This document shows, piece by piece, positions 26,926-36,096 of a DNA stretch of 64,000 bases (the first letter of the stretch is position 1; each line of letters begins with the position of its first letter). The notes under the pieces are model-generated. The model made no database searches and was not told where the DNA came from. It saw only the letters and a program-made list of their open reading frames with translations. A program made the translations under genes and the position numbers. Source of the DNA: Evansella clarkii (lineage in GTDB: Bacteria > Bacillota > Bacilli > Bacillales > Salisediminibacteriaceae); assembly GCF_002019695.1 (NCBI RefSeq), contig NZ_KV917376.1, positions 4,164,974-4,228,973 of the forward strand, read 5' to 3'.

Positions 26926-28194
26926 TTAATAAAGCAGATAGTTTTCACGCTTCGTTTTGAATTCTTCCAGATCATCTTCCCATTCAGCCATAATTTGAGC
27001 TACAGAATAACCATCAAGAATTTGCTGGCGAACTTCTCCATTGCCGATCAGGTTATCGAAGAAGGATCTGAAAATAATATCTTCCGGATAAAGGTCATGT
27101 ATTGTCTTGACTAAGTGGAGCCCCATTTCCACACTATTAAAATTATCAGGATCTGTCACATGAATCTGAACACCATGGCTCAGCGTGTTGGCATTTTTCG
27201 AGAACGTCGGTGTAAAGGACGCTGCACGGAAAATAACTCCATTAAGGCCAATAGCATTCATTTCAGCCGCTAATTCTGTACTGTTAATAAACGGTGCCCC
27301 AACAAGTTCAAACGGTTTTGTTGTTCCACGTCCCTCAGAGACATTGGTTGTACCTTCAATGAGAGCAGCACCAGGGTAAACTAAAGCAGTTTCCAGAGTA
27401 GGCATATTCGGTGAAGGCAGAACCCATTCTAATGGAAGATCATCATATTTAAAGGAGCGGTTCCATCGTTTCATTTCCACAACGGTCAGGTCAGCGCCAA
27501 TTTCAAATTCTTCATTAAAATAAAGAGCAAGCTCCCCTACAGTCATACCGTGTCGAAGTGGAATCGGATATAATCCTACAAATGAACTGTAATTCGGATC
27601 TAATACCGGCCCTTCTACGTCAAGTCCTCCTAAAGGATTTGGTCTGTCCAGCACAACAAATTCAATATCATTTTCCTGAGCCGCTTCCATCGCGTACGCC
27701 ATTGTGTAAATATAAGTGTAGAAGCGTGTTCCTACATCCTGAATATCAAAAAGGAGGACGTCCACATCTTCAAGCATTTCCGGTGTTGGCTTTCTTGTCT
27801 GCCCGTATAAGCTGTACACAGGCAGATTTGTTACTTCATCAATATAAAATGGCACATAAGCACCTGCCTGCGCATCCCCACGCACCCCGTGCTCAGGACC
27901 ATAAAGAGCTGTAAGATTAACCCGGTCATCATTATGAAGGAGGTCCACAATGCTGTTCAGGCTGCGGTCAACACCAGTCGGATTCGTAATCAGTCCAACA
28001 TTTTTTCCTTCAATAACATCAAACTGTTCTTCCAGAAGCATTTCAATACCAAGTTTGAATTGCTTTTTATGCCCTTCTTTATTTCCCTGCCCCTGCGTGC
28101 TTCCGTTGCCAATCCCCTGGCCAAAGGCAACGGTGTAAGTTGAGATAAGTAAAACGATCGTTAAGAACATTATAAGAAAGCGCTTACTTTTCAT
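26926..28194 (-). CDS. namZ: Secreted exo-beta-N-acetylmuramidase NamZ (DUF1343)
   Basis: A protein of about 422 residues. The start at ATG 28194 (GGAGTGG upstream) gives a clean signal peptide MKSKRFLIMFLTIVLLIS; an in-frame ATG at 28215 is less well placed. A short glycine- and glutamine-rich linker follows. DUF1343 features are VGLITNPTGVD, YGPEHGVRGDAQAG, LLFDIQDVGTRFYTYIYTM and DRPNPLGG. NamZ enzymes release MurNAc from the non-reducing end of MurNAc-GlcNAc chains after AmiE removes the peptide. The sequence covers a complete family domain with no break. It has its own terminator and a NagR-like operator upstream. Confidence 0.92.
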   Translation of the reverse strand: MKSKRFLIMFLTIVLLISTYTVAFGQGIGNGSTQGQGNKEGHKKQFKLGIEMLLEEQFDVIEGKNVGLITNPTGVDRSLNSIVDLLHNDDRVNLTALYGPEHGVRGDAQAGAYVPFYIDEVTNLPVYSLYGQTRKPTPEMLEDVDVLLFDIQDVGTRFYTYIYTMAYAMEAAQENDIEFVVLDRPNPLGGLDVEGPVLDPNYSSFVGLYPIPLRHGMTVGELALYFNEEFEIGADLTVVEMKRWNRSFKYDDLPLEWVLPSPNMPTLETALVYPGAALIEGTTNVSEGRGTTKPFELVGAPFINSTELAAEMNAIGLNGVIFRAASFTPTFSKNANTLSHGVQIHVTDPDNFNSVEMGLHLVKTIHDLYPEDIIFRSFFDNLIGNGEVRQQILDGYSVAQIMAEWEDDLEEFKTKRENYLLY

Positions 28195-28338
28195 TGGTTC
28201 ATCCACTCCGTTCATAATTTAGTTTCACAAATAAGAATAGCCCACTGTGCCATCATGCAGCTGGCAGCTAATTCACCTCCCTGCCATATGTAAATGGAAT
28301 TCTTGCATACACTGTAACGTAAATACTCAATTAACTTT

Positions 28339-28354
28339 AGTGGACTAGACCTCA
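28339..28354. promoter_or_regulatory. NagR/DasR-type (dre-like) operator upstream of namZ
   Basis: AGTGGACTAGACCTCA keeps 12 of 16 positions of the DasR/NagR-type dre consensus as I recall it, including the CTAGAC core. It lies 145 bp before the namZ start. NagR represses GlcNAc genes and is released by GlcN-6P or GlcNAc-6P. Binding here is inferred from sequence. Confidence 0.6.
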
Positions 28355-28523
28355 ATACAACTATACATATGAAATCAACATATTTATATGGGAGTTAAGA
28401 TATGTTTTCTTAAATTCCCTGTTATTTTTATTACTTATGATCTAGTAAATTTATCTAAATTTTCTTAATTTTTATTATATTAATTTGTTTAATAGATTAT
28501 TGGCCTTAAATCCTTGCTGTATA

Positions 28524-28677
28524 AATTGAACCTTCAATCAGTGGGGGTTTTATTCATCCCCCACTGATTGTTAGTTGAACTAATCGGGATGTTAGCGTCA
28601 GTTATCTCCAACCTGCACATCACCGGTTCAACCCATGTTTTGAGGTGGGATTACGGACGGTTACATCGGGATAAATA
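28524..28677 (+). repeat. Structured dispersed element, copy 1
   Basis: About 153 bp beginning TTGAACCTT and ending ATCGGGATAAA. Its first hairpin is a perfect 12-bp stem AATCAGTGGGGG / CCCCCACTGATT. The second pairs GATGT-tag-CGTCAGT with ACGGACG-gtt-ACATC with one mismatch. Close relatives lie at 39176 and 51051, all in the same orientation. The rest of 28195-28733 is AT-rich. Confidence 0.85.
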
Positions 28678-28683
28678 GTAAAA

Positions 28684-28708
28684 ACCCTCCTGAAAAATTC
28701 AGGAGGGT
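28684..28708 (-). terminator. Terminator of nagZ
   Basis: Perfect 11-bp stem ACCCTCCTGAA / TTCAGGAGGGT with a TTTTTAC tail on the minus strand. Confidence 0.9.
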
Positions 28709-28733
28709 CCATTAAGATTTATCCTTTGCTAGC

Positions 28734-30857
28734 TTAATACGTTAAACCGTGCCCAAACTCGTAAAGGACATTTCCATTAAAATCAGGAATCGTGATCGGG
28801 AGCTGTCCTGTTGGTGCATTCTCACCAAAAATTGTCGCTGCTGTTGCGGCAAAGCTGGCTGGCCTGAAACCGTACTGTGCGATATAGGCATCTACATTCG
28901 GATATGCCATAATGTCATACGGGTTACGAATTCCCACGGCAATAACAGGTGCTTCTGTTTCTTTAACAATGTTCTGCACCATTACCATTTGTGCGTTGGT
29001 AGCCGATCTTGCAGCCACTGTTGCAGTAGTTGTTCCAACAATAACTTTATCCGCATTTCTGATTTGATCCCACTGAGCTGAACTAATCGCACCAGTTGAT
29101 GAGGCATTAATTGCAGCAGCATCTGGCTGATACTCTCTGATTGCCCTCACAAAATCTGCATGATAGCTTCCCGCAACCACAACAATATTCTCATCTTCCC
29201 CAGCTTCCAATGGTAAAACATTATCGTTTTTAACCAGAGTAATAGATCTTTCAGAAGCTTCCTGCTCAACCTGCTTGTGTTCCTCGGAACCTACTACCTG
29301 GACAGCATTCGCAATTTTTTCATCAAGAGGCTGAGGGCTTTCTTCTTTAAAAATACCACGCTCAACTTTTAGAGTGAGGATTCGTTCTACGGAAGCTTCC
29401 ACTCGCTCTTCCGTAATTTCCCCTTCATCTACCGCATTGTACAGCCCTTCCGCTACAGCCTGAAGGCCTACTGGCATCAGAACGATATCAGATCCAGCCT
29501 GTACTGTACGGATAGCTGCATCAACCGGACCGAAGTGATCACTGATAGCCTGCATATTCATAGCATCAGTAATGATGACACCTTCATATTCCATTTCATC
29601 TCTCATTAATTCAGTGAGCACTTTATAAGAAAGAGTTGCCGGTAATGCGATTTCCTGACCAGTTTTCCGAGAGATCGCTTTAGTGCCGTCAATTTGCGGG
29701 AATGTGACATGTGCCGTCATAATCGCGTCAATTCCCGCATCCATCGCCTGCTGGAACGGATATAATTCCACTTCCAGAAGTCTTTCTTTATCGTGAGGCA
29801 CTTCAGGAAGGCCTAAGTGAGAGTCTACATCTGTATCCCCGTGGCCCGGAAAGTGCTTAGCTGTTGCAGCCACACCAGTATCCTGTAACCCATTTGTATA
29901 TGCGACTCCCAGTTCTCCTACAAGCTCCGGATCTTCACTGAAAGATCTTACACCAATTACCGGATTGTCTGGATTATTATTTACATCAAGCACAGGAGCA
30001 AGGTTCATATTTATTCCCAATGAAGCAAGCTCTTCCCCAATGGCATGCCCTACATCATAAGAAATCTCCGCTGACCGGGTAGCGCCAAGTGCCATGTTTC
30101 CTGGCATATCCGTACCAGACTGAAGACGTGTAACGATTCCGCCCTCCTGGTCAATAGTAAGGAGGAGCCCAAATTTTTCAGCAGCATCCTGGTACTGGGA
30201 AACTAACTTGGCTGTCTGCTCAGTTGTTACTACGTTTTCCCTGAATAAAATTACACCTCCAAGATGATAGTCCTTAACCAGCTGCTCTATTTCAGGAAGC
30301 ATTTCTGTTACATTACTGCCATTCCAGTTACGGAAGTCCGGCATTAGCATCTGTCCGATCTTTTCTTCAATAGTCATATTTTCGATCGCATGGCCGATAA
30401 TATCATATTTCTCACCCTGTTGTTTTATCACGGCCGGCACACGTTCGGGCTGTCCTTTTGTATTTCTTCCATCCCGTGCAGGTTTATAGTCCAGTGCAAT
30501 CCGGTCAGTAAAAGTGCCATCTGTTACTGACACAAAGGTTCTTCCTGGCTGTCCAGTAAATGTAACTGTTCCCTCTTCGTCAACCTGCGCTACATTCTTA
30601 TTCGAAGAGTGCCATTCCAGTCCCTCCTGGATACTGGTAAAATGCCCTTCGTGATAAATATTAAGCGCTTTCAAATTAATCTGGTCTTCCTCCACCTCTA
30701 TTACTGCCTGCGGAACATTCTGTAAGATCACAATGTCTTTTACTCCAACTGTTTCTGCAGCTTCAGCATAGCTGAGTGCCGCACCTGTAAATAGCTGTGA
30801 AACTGTGAGGACGGAAGCGAGCATAGCAGCCATCAGGGGTTTATGTAGCCTTTTCAC
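28734..30857 (-). CDS. nagZ: Secreted beta-N-acetylglucosaminidase NagZ (GH3)
   Basis: A 707-residue exported enzyme; GTG start with AAAAGGAGG upstream. Layout: signal peptide 1-33, a Big-type beta domain at about 40-125, the GH3 barrel at about 155-500 and a second alpha/beta domain at about 550-705. The diagnostic bacterial NagZ motif KHFPGHGDTD lies at 334-343 with the downstream SHLGLP, supplying the catalytic histidine-aspartate dyad used instead of a normal acid/base; a nucleophile aspartate is expected in ITDAMNMQAI. It removes GlcNAc from peptidoglycan fragments. The N-terminal Ig-like domain is extra relative to the subtilis enzyme. A dre-like operator stands in its upstream region. 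Confidence 0.93.
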   Translation of the reverse strand: MKRLHKPLMAAMLASVLTVSQLFTGAALSYAEAAETVGVKDIVILQNVPQAVIEVEEDQINLKALNIYHEGHFTSIQEGLEWHSSNKNVAQVDEEGTVTFTGQPGRTFVSVTDGTFTDRIALDYKPARDGRNTKGQPERVPAVIKQQGEKYDIIGHAIENMTIEEKIGQMLMPDFRNWNGSNVTEMLPEIEQLVKDYHLGGVILFRENVVTTEQTAKLVSQYQDAAEKFGLLLTIDQEGGIVTRLQSGTDMPGNMALGATRSAEISYDVGHAIGEELASLGINMNLAPVLDVNNNPDNPVIGVRSFSEDPELVGELGVAYTNGLQDTGVAATAKHFPGHGDTDVDSHLGLPEVPHDKERLLEVELYPFQQAMDAGIDAIMTAHVTFPQIDGTKAISRKTGQEIALPATLSYKVLTELMRDEMEYEGVIITDAMNMQAISDHFGPVDAAIRTVQAGSDIVLMPVGLQAVAEGLYNAVDEGEITEERVEASVERILTLKVERGIFKEESPQPLDEKIANAVQVVGSEEHKQVEQEASERSITLVKNDNVLPLEAGEDENIVVVAGSYHADFVRAIREYQPDAAAINASSTGAISSAQWDQIRNADKVIVGTTTATVAARSATNAQMVMVQNIVKETEAPVIAVGIRNPYDIMAYPNVDAYIAQYGFRPASFAATAATIFGENAPTGQLPITIPDFNGNVLYEFGHGLTY

Positions 30858-31007
30858 AAAAATTCCTCCTTTTGTTTTTGGACTGAATGAAAAGCTGGCC
30901 TCCCTTCAATTTTTTTCCTGAAAAAAATGAACGAAAGAGGTTTTGCAAAACAGATGACTAGTAAACTATGTTATAAAACCTAATAATAACTTACATAATT
31001 TATGTAT

Positions 31008-31023
31008 AGTTGTCTATACCACT
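31008..31023. promoter_or_regulatory. NagR/DasR-type (dre-like) operator upstream of nagZ
   Basis: On the minus strand this reads AGTGGTATAGACAACT, which matches the NagR-type dre pattern at most positions. It overlaps a perfect palindrome GTATAG-ttgt-CTATAC at 31004-31019. It lies about 150 bp before the nagZ GTG. Repression by NagR with release by GlcNAc-6P is inferred. Confidence 0.68.
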
Positions 31024-31294
31024 AAAACACTATAACATTTAATACAATCTGCTAATTCAGGGAAAGTACTTCAATAGACTTAGTCGGTTAGACACTATTT
31101 TTCTGCACAATTAAATGGGCACAGCCTGGTTTCCCGCATCATAACTTATCATTGCTGAAGTATTCCATATGATACTTATTACCTGCTTAATAAATATATT
31201 TAGAAATTTCGGAAAACTTATGCAGAAAAGTCACATATATATAGCTTTACTCTTCGATATTATTTAATTTATTATGAATAAAGGTCACTATATA

Positions 31295-31370
31295 CAAAAC
31301 GACATTCTTCCTTTTCATCAATCAGGCTAGATAACCACCATTTCATCAAAAAAGGAGAATGTCGTTGTTT
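31295..31370. repeat. 76-bp imperfect inverted repeat between murR and nagZ
   Basis: The left arm ACGACATTCTTCCTTTT is mirrored by AAAAGGAGAATGTCGT, with a looser inner part including two FTCATC-like segments. It could be a small MITE or a terminator after murR. The rest of 30858-31451 is AT-rich with AAGTAT-ATACTT near 31163 and no gene. Confidence 0.65.
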
Positions 31371-31451
31371 TACTGATAAAGGATCAATGTATCCTTGTTT
31401 TTCTATTTTTATCCCTTTAGTCAAGGTCTGACCTAAAGCCTGCGTTATTCC

Positions 31452-32330
31452 TTATTTCCGGCTTTTTATAAAATCCATGGATTCTTTAATTTCCTTTAAA
31501 TAGTCAGAAGCCAATGCATACTGGTCTGTAACTACGCATACAAAAAGAATGTCGATCATATGGAGCTGGGCGAGGCGGGAAGAAGTTGCCCCGCTTCTGA
31601 ATGGGGCGGGTACTTCTCTTGTAGCGGATATAAATAAAGGGATGTCCGCACTATCTGAAATAGCTGACTGTCCATAGCGGGTAAGACTGATCGTGGCAGC
31701 CCCTTTCTGGTTAGCAAGTTCAATAATTTTAAGTGTTTCAAGCGTTTCTCCTGAAAAAGAGATAACGAACACAACATCATTTTCGCTTACATTTGCGATA
31801 TACATAGCAGCGTTATGGATATCGGTAAAACAGGAGACAGACTTATTCATACGAAGAAATTTCTGCTGGGCATCCTGTGCAATAATCCCGGAGGCTCCTA
31901 CCCCGAAAAAATGAATTCTGTCAGCTTTTTTCAAGGCTTTTACAGCCATGCCAAGCGCTTCATAATTCACCAGCTCAGAAGTTTCCTTCAGTGCCTGAGT
32001 AGCGTTGTTCGTCAGCTTTTCTACTATTGCTTCCTGCGTTTCACCTGGCTCAATATTACTGTACTGGACAGCCGGGGATTTCATTAAATCCCCTGAGACC
32101 CTGAGCTTCAACTCCTGAAATCCTTTTAGTCCGAGAGATTTGCAAAGTCTGATAACTGCCGCACTGCTCGTACCGCTTTCTTCTCCAAGAGAAGTTGCAG
32201 TCAGCTGAATTGCATGGTGCGGCTTTTTAATAATATATTCTGCCACTTTTCTTTCTGAAGGAGGCAGTTTGCGCTTATATTCATTTAACATTATTAATCC
32301 GCCTGAAAAAGAGTTAGCTGTTGTCCCCAA
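31452..32330 (-). CDS. murR: RpiR-family transcriptional regulator MurR
   Basis: About 292 residues: an N-terminal HTH of RpiR type (LPPSERKVAEYI, SSAAVIRLCKSLGLKGFQELK) and a C-terminal SIS domain (FFGVGASGIIAQDAQQKF, SFSGETLET) that binds a sugar phosphate. It closely resembles Bacillus subtilis MurR, which senses MurNAc-6P. TTG 32330 keeps the GGL-x-x-L opening shared with MurR and has GAGGGAG 6 nt upstream; ATG 32345 and ATG 32291 are alternatives. It follows the second permease by about 29 nt, so it belongs to the operon it probably controls. The likely target is the murK promoter at 38033. Confidence 0.88.
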   Translation of the reverse strand: MGTTANSFSGGLIMLNEYKRKLPPSERKVAEYIIKKPHHAIQLTATSLGEESGTSSAAVIRLCKSLGLKGFQELKLRVSGDLMKSPAVQYSNIEPGETQEAIVEKLTNNATQALKETSELVNYEALGMAVKALKKADRIHFFGVGASGIIAQDAQQKFLRMNKSVSCFTDIHNAAMYIANVSENDVVFVISFSGETLETLKIIELANQKGAATISLTRYGQSAISDSADIPLFISATREVPAPFRSGATSSRLAQLHMIDILFVCVVTDQYALASDYLKEIKESMDFIKSRK

Positions 32331-32358
32331 TTGTATCTCCCTCATTTACTTGTTCTTC

Positions 32359-33204
32359 TTATCCTTTGATTGCACCTTCTGTCATCCCTTTGGAAATCCT
32401 GCGCTGGAAAATAGCGTACAGAATAATAACCGGAATGATCGCAATTGTCAAGCTGGCAAACAGCGTTCCCCAGGCATTTGTATAAGCTGCCTCCCTGCTT
32501 ATAAAGTCGATCGCCAGACCTAAAGTGTAATTTTCTCTTGTCTGCAGAAAAATAAGCGCCATGAAATATTCATTCCAGAATTGTATCGCGTTCATAATTG
32601 TAACAGTAATAATTCCGGACATGGATAAAGGAGTAATGATCTTCCACAATATCCTGTAGGGAGACATGCCATCAATTGCCGCTGCTTCCTCCAGCTCTTT
32701 AGGAATGGAACCCATAAACGTAGTTAATACAAAAATACTGAAAGGCAGCTGAGAAACAGCATATACAATAGCAAGCCCAAATAAATTATCCAGCATGCCA
32801 ATATTCATAAGCAGGAAAAACAAAGGAATCCATCCGAGCACCATAGGAATCATCATTGCCGCTATGTACAAATTAAATAAAACTGTGCTCCCTTTGAAGG
32901 TCAGTCTTTCCAGTGCGTAAGATGTTGGAACAGCCAGTATAAGTGTGAGCAGAGCGCCAACAACTGTCACAAACAGACTGTTAAACACACCTAGATCAAT
33001 ATTGTAATTATTCCAGGCGTCAAAAAAGTTCTGAAAGTTAAACGATGCCGGGAGGCCCCACGGATTCGCATAAATTTCCGCATTTGATTTAAAAGACCCT
33101 ATGATCATCCATATAATAGGATATAATACAGCAACAGACCAGATAATTAAAGGAAGTCGGATACCTGTGCGTTTTAATATATGGCCTTTTGGTTTCCTGT
33201 CCAC
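32359..33204 (-). CDS. Sugar ABC transporter permease (MalG/CUT1 type)
   Basis: A 281-residue integral membrane protein with six hydrophobic segments and the EAA loop EEAAAIDGMSPYRILWKIITPL that docks the ATPase. GTG start preceded by AAAGGAGG. It pairs with the 33590-34483 permease and the 34602-36014 binding protein. No ATPase gene is present, so a shared MsmX-type ATPase encoded elsewhere is expected. Context suggests MurNAc or amino-sugar uptake. Confidence 0.9.
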   Translation of the reverse strand: MDRKPKGHILKRTGIRLPLIIWSVAVLYPIIWMIIGSFKSNAEIYANPWGLPASFNFQNFFDAWNNYNIDLGVFNSLFVTVVGALLTLILAVPTSYALERLTFKGSTVLFNLYIAAMMIPMVLGWIPLFFLLMNIGMLDNLFGLAIVYAVSQLPFSIFVLTTFMGSIPKELEEAAAIDGMSPYRILWKIITPLSMSGIITVTIMNAIQFWNEYFMALIFLQTRENYTLGLAIDFISREAAYTNAWGTLFASLTIAIIPVIILYAIFQRRISKGMTEGAIKG

Positions 33205-33239
33205 TTCGTTAACCTCCTTTATTTTAATAGCTTAGTTAA

Positions 33240-33512
33240 TTTGCTGTTGATTTCCGCTAAAAATGCTCGCTTGCACCGCAAGGGTACAAGGGCCACATCC
33301 GTTCTTGCTTCACTTCATTCGCATTCACGGTGTCTTCTTTGCCTCGGGCATTGCTTCAGCTTCCTCGGGAAAAAAACATGTGTCTCTTCCTCTGCTAGTA
33401 TTGCTTTGAAGCTGCATCCGTCGAGACAACTCGCAGCGGATTCATGAAGTAACGCTCGTCCCTGCGGGATCTTCAGCTAATGCTATTCCCGAAGGCGTCT
33501 CACACTTTTATC
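33240..33512. repeat. Decayed dispersed repeat inside the ABC operon
   Basis: 33381-33446 repeats the left arm of the 13439 palindrome (GTCTCTTCCTCTGCTAG to GTCGAGACAACTCG). The flanks resemble the common Bacillus gttgatttccgct-type repeat ending in gcgtctcaca. It fills most of the 385-bp gap between the two permease genes and contains no gene. Confidence 0.72.
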
Positions 33513-33589
33513 TACAATCAATATTATTTTTAAGATAAACGTTCAATTAAACAGAGCCAATATAATCAATACTTCCACTGTCCTGTAAG

Positions 33590-34483
33590 CTAGTAATCCA
33601 CTTTCTCTCTCCTGAGGAGCTTTTGCAGTATGAACACAGTCAGCAGTGAGATTACCAGAATCATAACGCCGATCGTTGCTCCGTAACCGAAGTTGTATTG
33701 CTGAAACGCCTGCTGGTATAAATAGGAGCCCATGACATGTGTAGAATTATTCGGGCCTCCCCCTGTCATGATCTGCACGATAATGAATGACCCGTTTAAT
33801 GTGGTGATGACGATATAGAGAATGGAAACTTTAATTTGCGGCCATAACAATGGCACTGTAACTTTCCAGAACTGCTGCCATTCACTGGCCCCATCAAGCT
33901 CAGCCGCTTCATAATAGCTCTTGGAAATGGTTCCGATTCCACCCATTAACATAAGCATAAATAAACCAATACCAGCCCAGACGGAAGGGAGCACTAATGA
34001 TGGCAGGGCCCAGGTCTCACTGCCCAGCCACGGACGTGTCCAGTTTTCCAGACCGATGGCTTCAAGAGCCGAGTTAACCAGCCCTAAACTCGGGTTATAA
34101 ATGAACGTCCATAATATCCCAATAACAACAACGGACATTATATTTGGGAAAAAGAAAATGATACGGTAAAATGGGGCTTCCTTTAGTTTCATCTGCATTA
34201 TTGCTACTGCAAAATACATGGAAAGAATCATAATTCCGAATACTTTTGTTACTACTAAAAAGTAATCATGCATAATGGTTCTTGGGATAATTCCGTCATT
34301 GAAAAGGCGTACATAGTTGCTGACACCTACAAACTCTCTGTTTGCAGCTGATCCTGACCAGCTGAAGAAAGAGTAATAAAGCCCGCTGATCAAAGGGTAC
34401 AGCGTAAAAACAGCAAACAGAATAAACGTAGGTACTAAGCAAAATGCCAGAAATAAGTATTTTTGTTTTTTTGTTTGTACCAT
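33590..34483 (-). CDS. Sugar ABC transporter permease (MalF/CUT1 type)
   Basis: About 297 residues with six membrane segments and an EAA loop (YYEAAELDGASEWQQFWKV). ATG 34483 is chosen because GAGGAGGGG lies 8 nt upstream; the longer frame starting at 34519 includes this ribosome binding site in its coding sequence. It follows the binding-protein gene by about 118 nt, typical of differential expression of importer parts. Confidence 0.9.
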   Translation of the reverse strand: MVQTKKQKYLFLAFCLVPTFILFAVFTLYPLISGLYYSFFSWSGSAANREFVGVSNYVRLFNDGIIPRTIMHDYFLVVTKVFGIMILSMYFAVAIMQMKLKEAPFYRIIFFFPNIMSVVVIGILWTFIYNPSLGLVNSALEAIGLENWTRPWLGSETWALPSLVLPSVWAGIGLFMLMLMGGIGTISKSYYEAAELDGASEWQQFWKVTVPLLWPQIKVSILYIVITTLNGSFIIVQIMTGGGPNNSTHVMGSYLYQQAFQQYNFGYGATIGVMILVISLLTVFILQKLLRREKVDY

Positions 34484-34601
34484 AAAAATTCCCCTCCTCT
34501 CCGGACTCACAACTTTCAAGGAACTTTCCGGTAATCGAGTAAATTAAAGAAGGAATGTAAAAGCAAAGACGATACTTTGCCTTTACATTCCATAAAACGT
34601 A

Positions 34602-36014
34602 TTATTCTCCCCTGTAATCAGCTGTGGCCGCTTCCGCTCTTTCAGTAAATTCTTCCACTGAGGAATTCCCAAGCATCAGGGCAATAAGTGCATCGCCGAT
34701 TGGTGTTTCAAGATCAGCACTCATTGGGTGCGGACGATGATAAATTTGCACCTGGTCAGGGTCATTAATCATTGCATTTGCTTCTATTAAGTACGGTGGC
34801 ACATTTTCATTTTCGGAAAGGTCGACACCTTCCAGGTTCATAATTGCTCCAGTATGCTCAGAGAACAATGTTGCATATTCCTGAGTGAAAACAAACTGGA
34901 CAAATGCTTTAGCTGCTTCCGGGTTTTCTGCATTTTCAGCTATTGCTAAAGGTCGAAGGTCCGGAACGATAGCATAAGGCTCACCCTCATCCTGAATAGG
35001 AGATGGTATAAAACCAAATTCAAATCCATCAGGTACATCATTCGCCATTTCATTCGGCAGCCAGAAGCCAACCGGGATAAAGGAATGGTCGCCAAGGAGG
35101 AAGTTCATTTGTGACTGTGTATGGTTATATGCACCAAAGCCGTCATAGATGTATCCTGCTTCCTGCATTTCAGCGACTTTTTCCATTTGGGCTACTACTT
35201 CATCTCTTTCCCAGACTCCTTCAGCTCCTGTTACAATATCTGCAAGGAGTTCATCTCCGCCGGCAGCTCCAAAGGCCGGTGTTAACACTCCGCGGAGGAA
35301 GTAATAAGGATGCTGCCCAGTTGTAACAAATGGTGCAATTCCTTCGTTATCCTGAATCTCCCCCATCGTACTCATCCAGCTGTCAAAACCGGTTGGCACT
35401 TCATAGCCTTGTTCCTCAAAATTTGCTCTGTTATACCATGTACCCCAAGTATCAAATACGAGCGGAAGGCTGTAAATCTCCCCGTCATAAGTTGCAGGGT
35501 CTACAATAAAACTGTCAGCAAGCATATTACCATCGGCAGTTTCCACTTCCTGAAGCCATTCCGTTAAGTTCATAAGCTGTCCGTCTTCCACCATCTGCGT
35601 TTCGCTGGACCCTGCCCCATCGATGTAAACAACATCAGGAGGATTATCGGAAACCCAGCGGGATCTCATTTCGTCATTAATATTCGGGCCTGCATGTTCA
35701 ACAATAGTGACATCAGGGTACTGCTCCTGGAAATCACTGATTACTTCTTTCCACCAGGAATCCCCGTAACCTCCTACGAAGTACTGGATTTCCAGTTCGC
35801 CCGAAACCTCTCCGTCTCCTCCGGCATCAGCATTTGCATTGGCGTTGTCATCTGCATTGTTATTGGCATCGGAACCATTATTAACGGCATTGTTGTTTCC
35901 ACCATTATTTTCCTCTCCGCCTGTTTCATCATTCCCGCCGCATGCTGCTAATGTACCAGCCATCAACCCAGCTGAAAAAGCTACAGTAAACAATTTTTTC
36001 CATGATCTCTTCAA
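34602..36014 (-). CDS. Sugar-binding lipoprotein of the ABC importer
   Basis: A 470-residue extracellular solute-binding protein (family 1). A lipobox TLAAC with C25 predicts lipid anchoring. An asparagine- and aspartate-rich low-complexity linker covers about 28-68, followed by a typical two-lobe binding fold opening LEIQYFVGGYGDSWW. The start is TTG with GGGGG 9 nt upstream. A CRE-like site lies in the upstream gap. The ligand cannot be read from sequence; MurQ, MurR and a BadF-type kinase next door point to MurNAc or GlcNAc-MurNAc. Confidence 0.9.
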   Translation of the reverse strand: MKRSWKKLFTVAFSAGLMAGTLAACGGNDETGGEENNGGNNNAVNNGSDANNNADDNANANADAGGDGEVSGELEIQYFVGGYGDSWWKEVISDFQEQYPDVTIVEHAGPNINDEMRSRWVSDNPPDVVYIDGAGSSETQMVEDGQLMNLTEWLQEVETADGNMLADSFIVDPATYDGEIYSLPLVFDTWGTWYNRANFEEQGYEVPTGFDSWMSTMGEIQDNEGIAPFVTTGQHPYYFLRGVLTPAFGAAGGDELLADIVTGAEGVWERDEVVAQMEKVAEMQEAGYIYDGFGAYNHTQSQMNFLLGDHSFIPVGFWLPNEMANDVPDGFEFGFIPSPIQDEGEPYAIVPDLRPLAIAENAENPEAAKAFVQFVFTQEYATLFSEHTGAIMNLEGVDLSENENVPPYLIEANAMINDPDQVQIYHRPHPMSADLETPIGDALIALMLGNSSVEEFTERAEAATADYRGE

Positions 36015-36077
36015 CTTTATTATCCCCCTTTTGAAAGTTAGTTATCTATGAAACACTTCAATTCTTAATTTTCAGAA

Positions 36078-36091
36078 TTAAAGCGGTTTCA
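36078..36091. promoter_or_regulatory. CRE-like site (CcpA) upstream of the binding protein
   Basis: TTAAAGCGGTTTCA; on the minus strand TGAAACCGCTTTAA fits the broad CcpA pattern TGNAANCGNWNNCW with one mismatch. It lies in the short gap between murQ and the binding-protein gene, about 65 bp before the TTG. Confidence 0.5.
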
Positions 36092-36096
36092 AAAAG

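Noticed and set aside
20111-28194. Antisense open frames opposite the large secreted genes
   Set aside because: They mirror codon bias of the sense genes and have no start signals.
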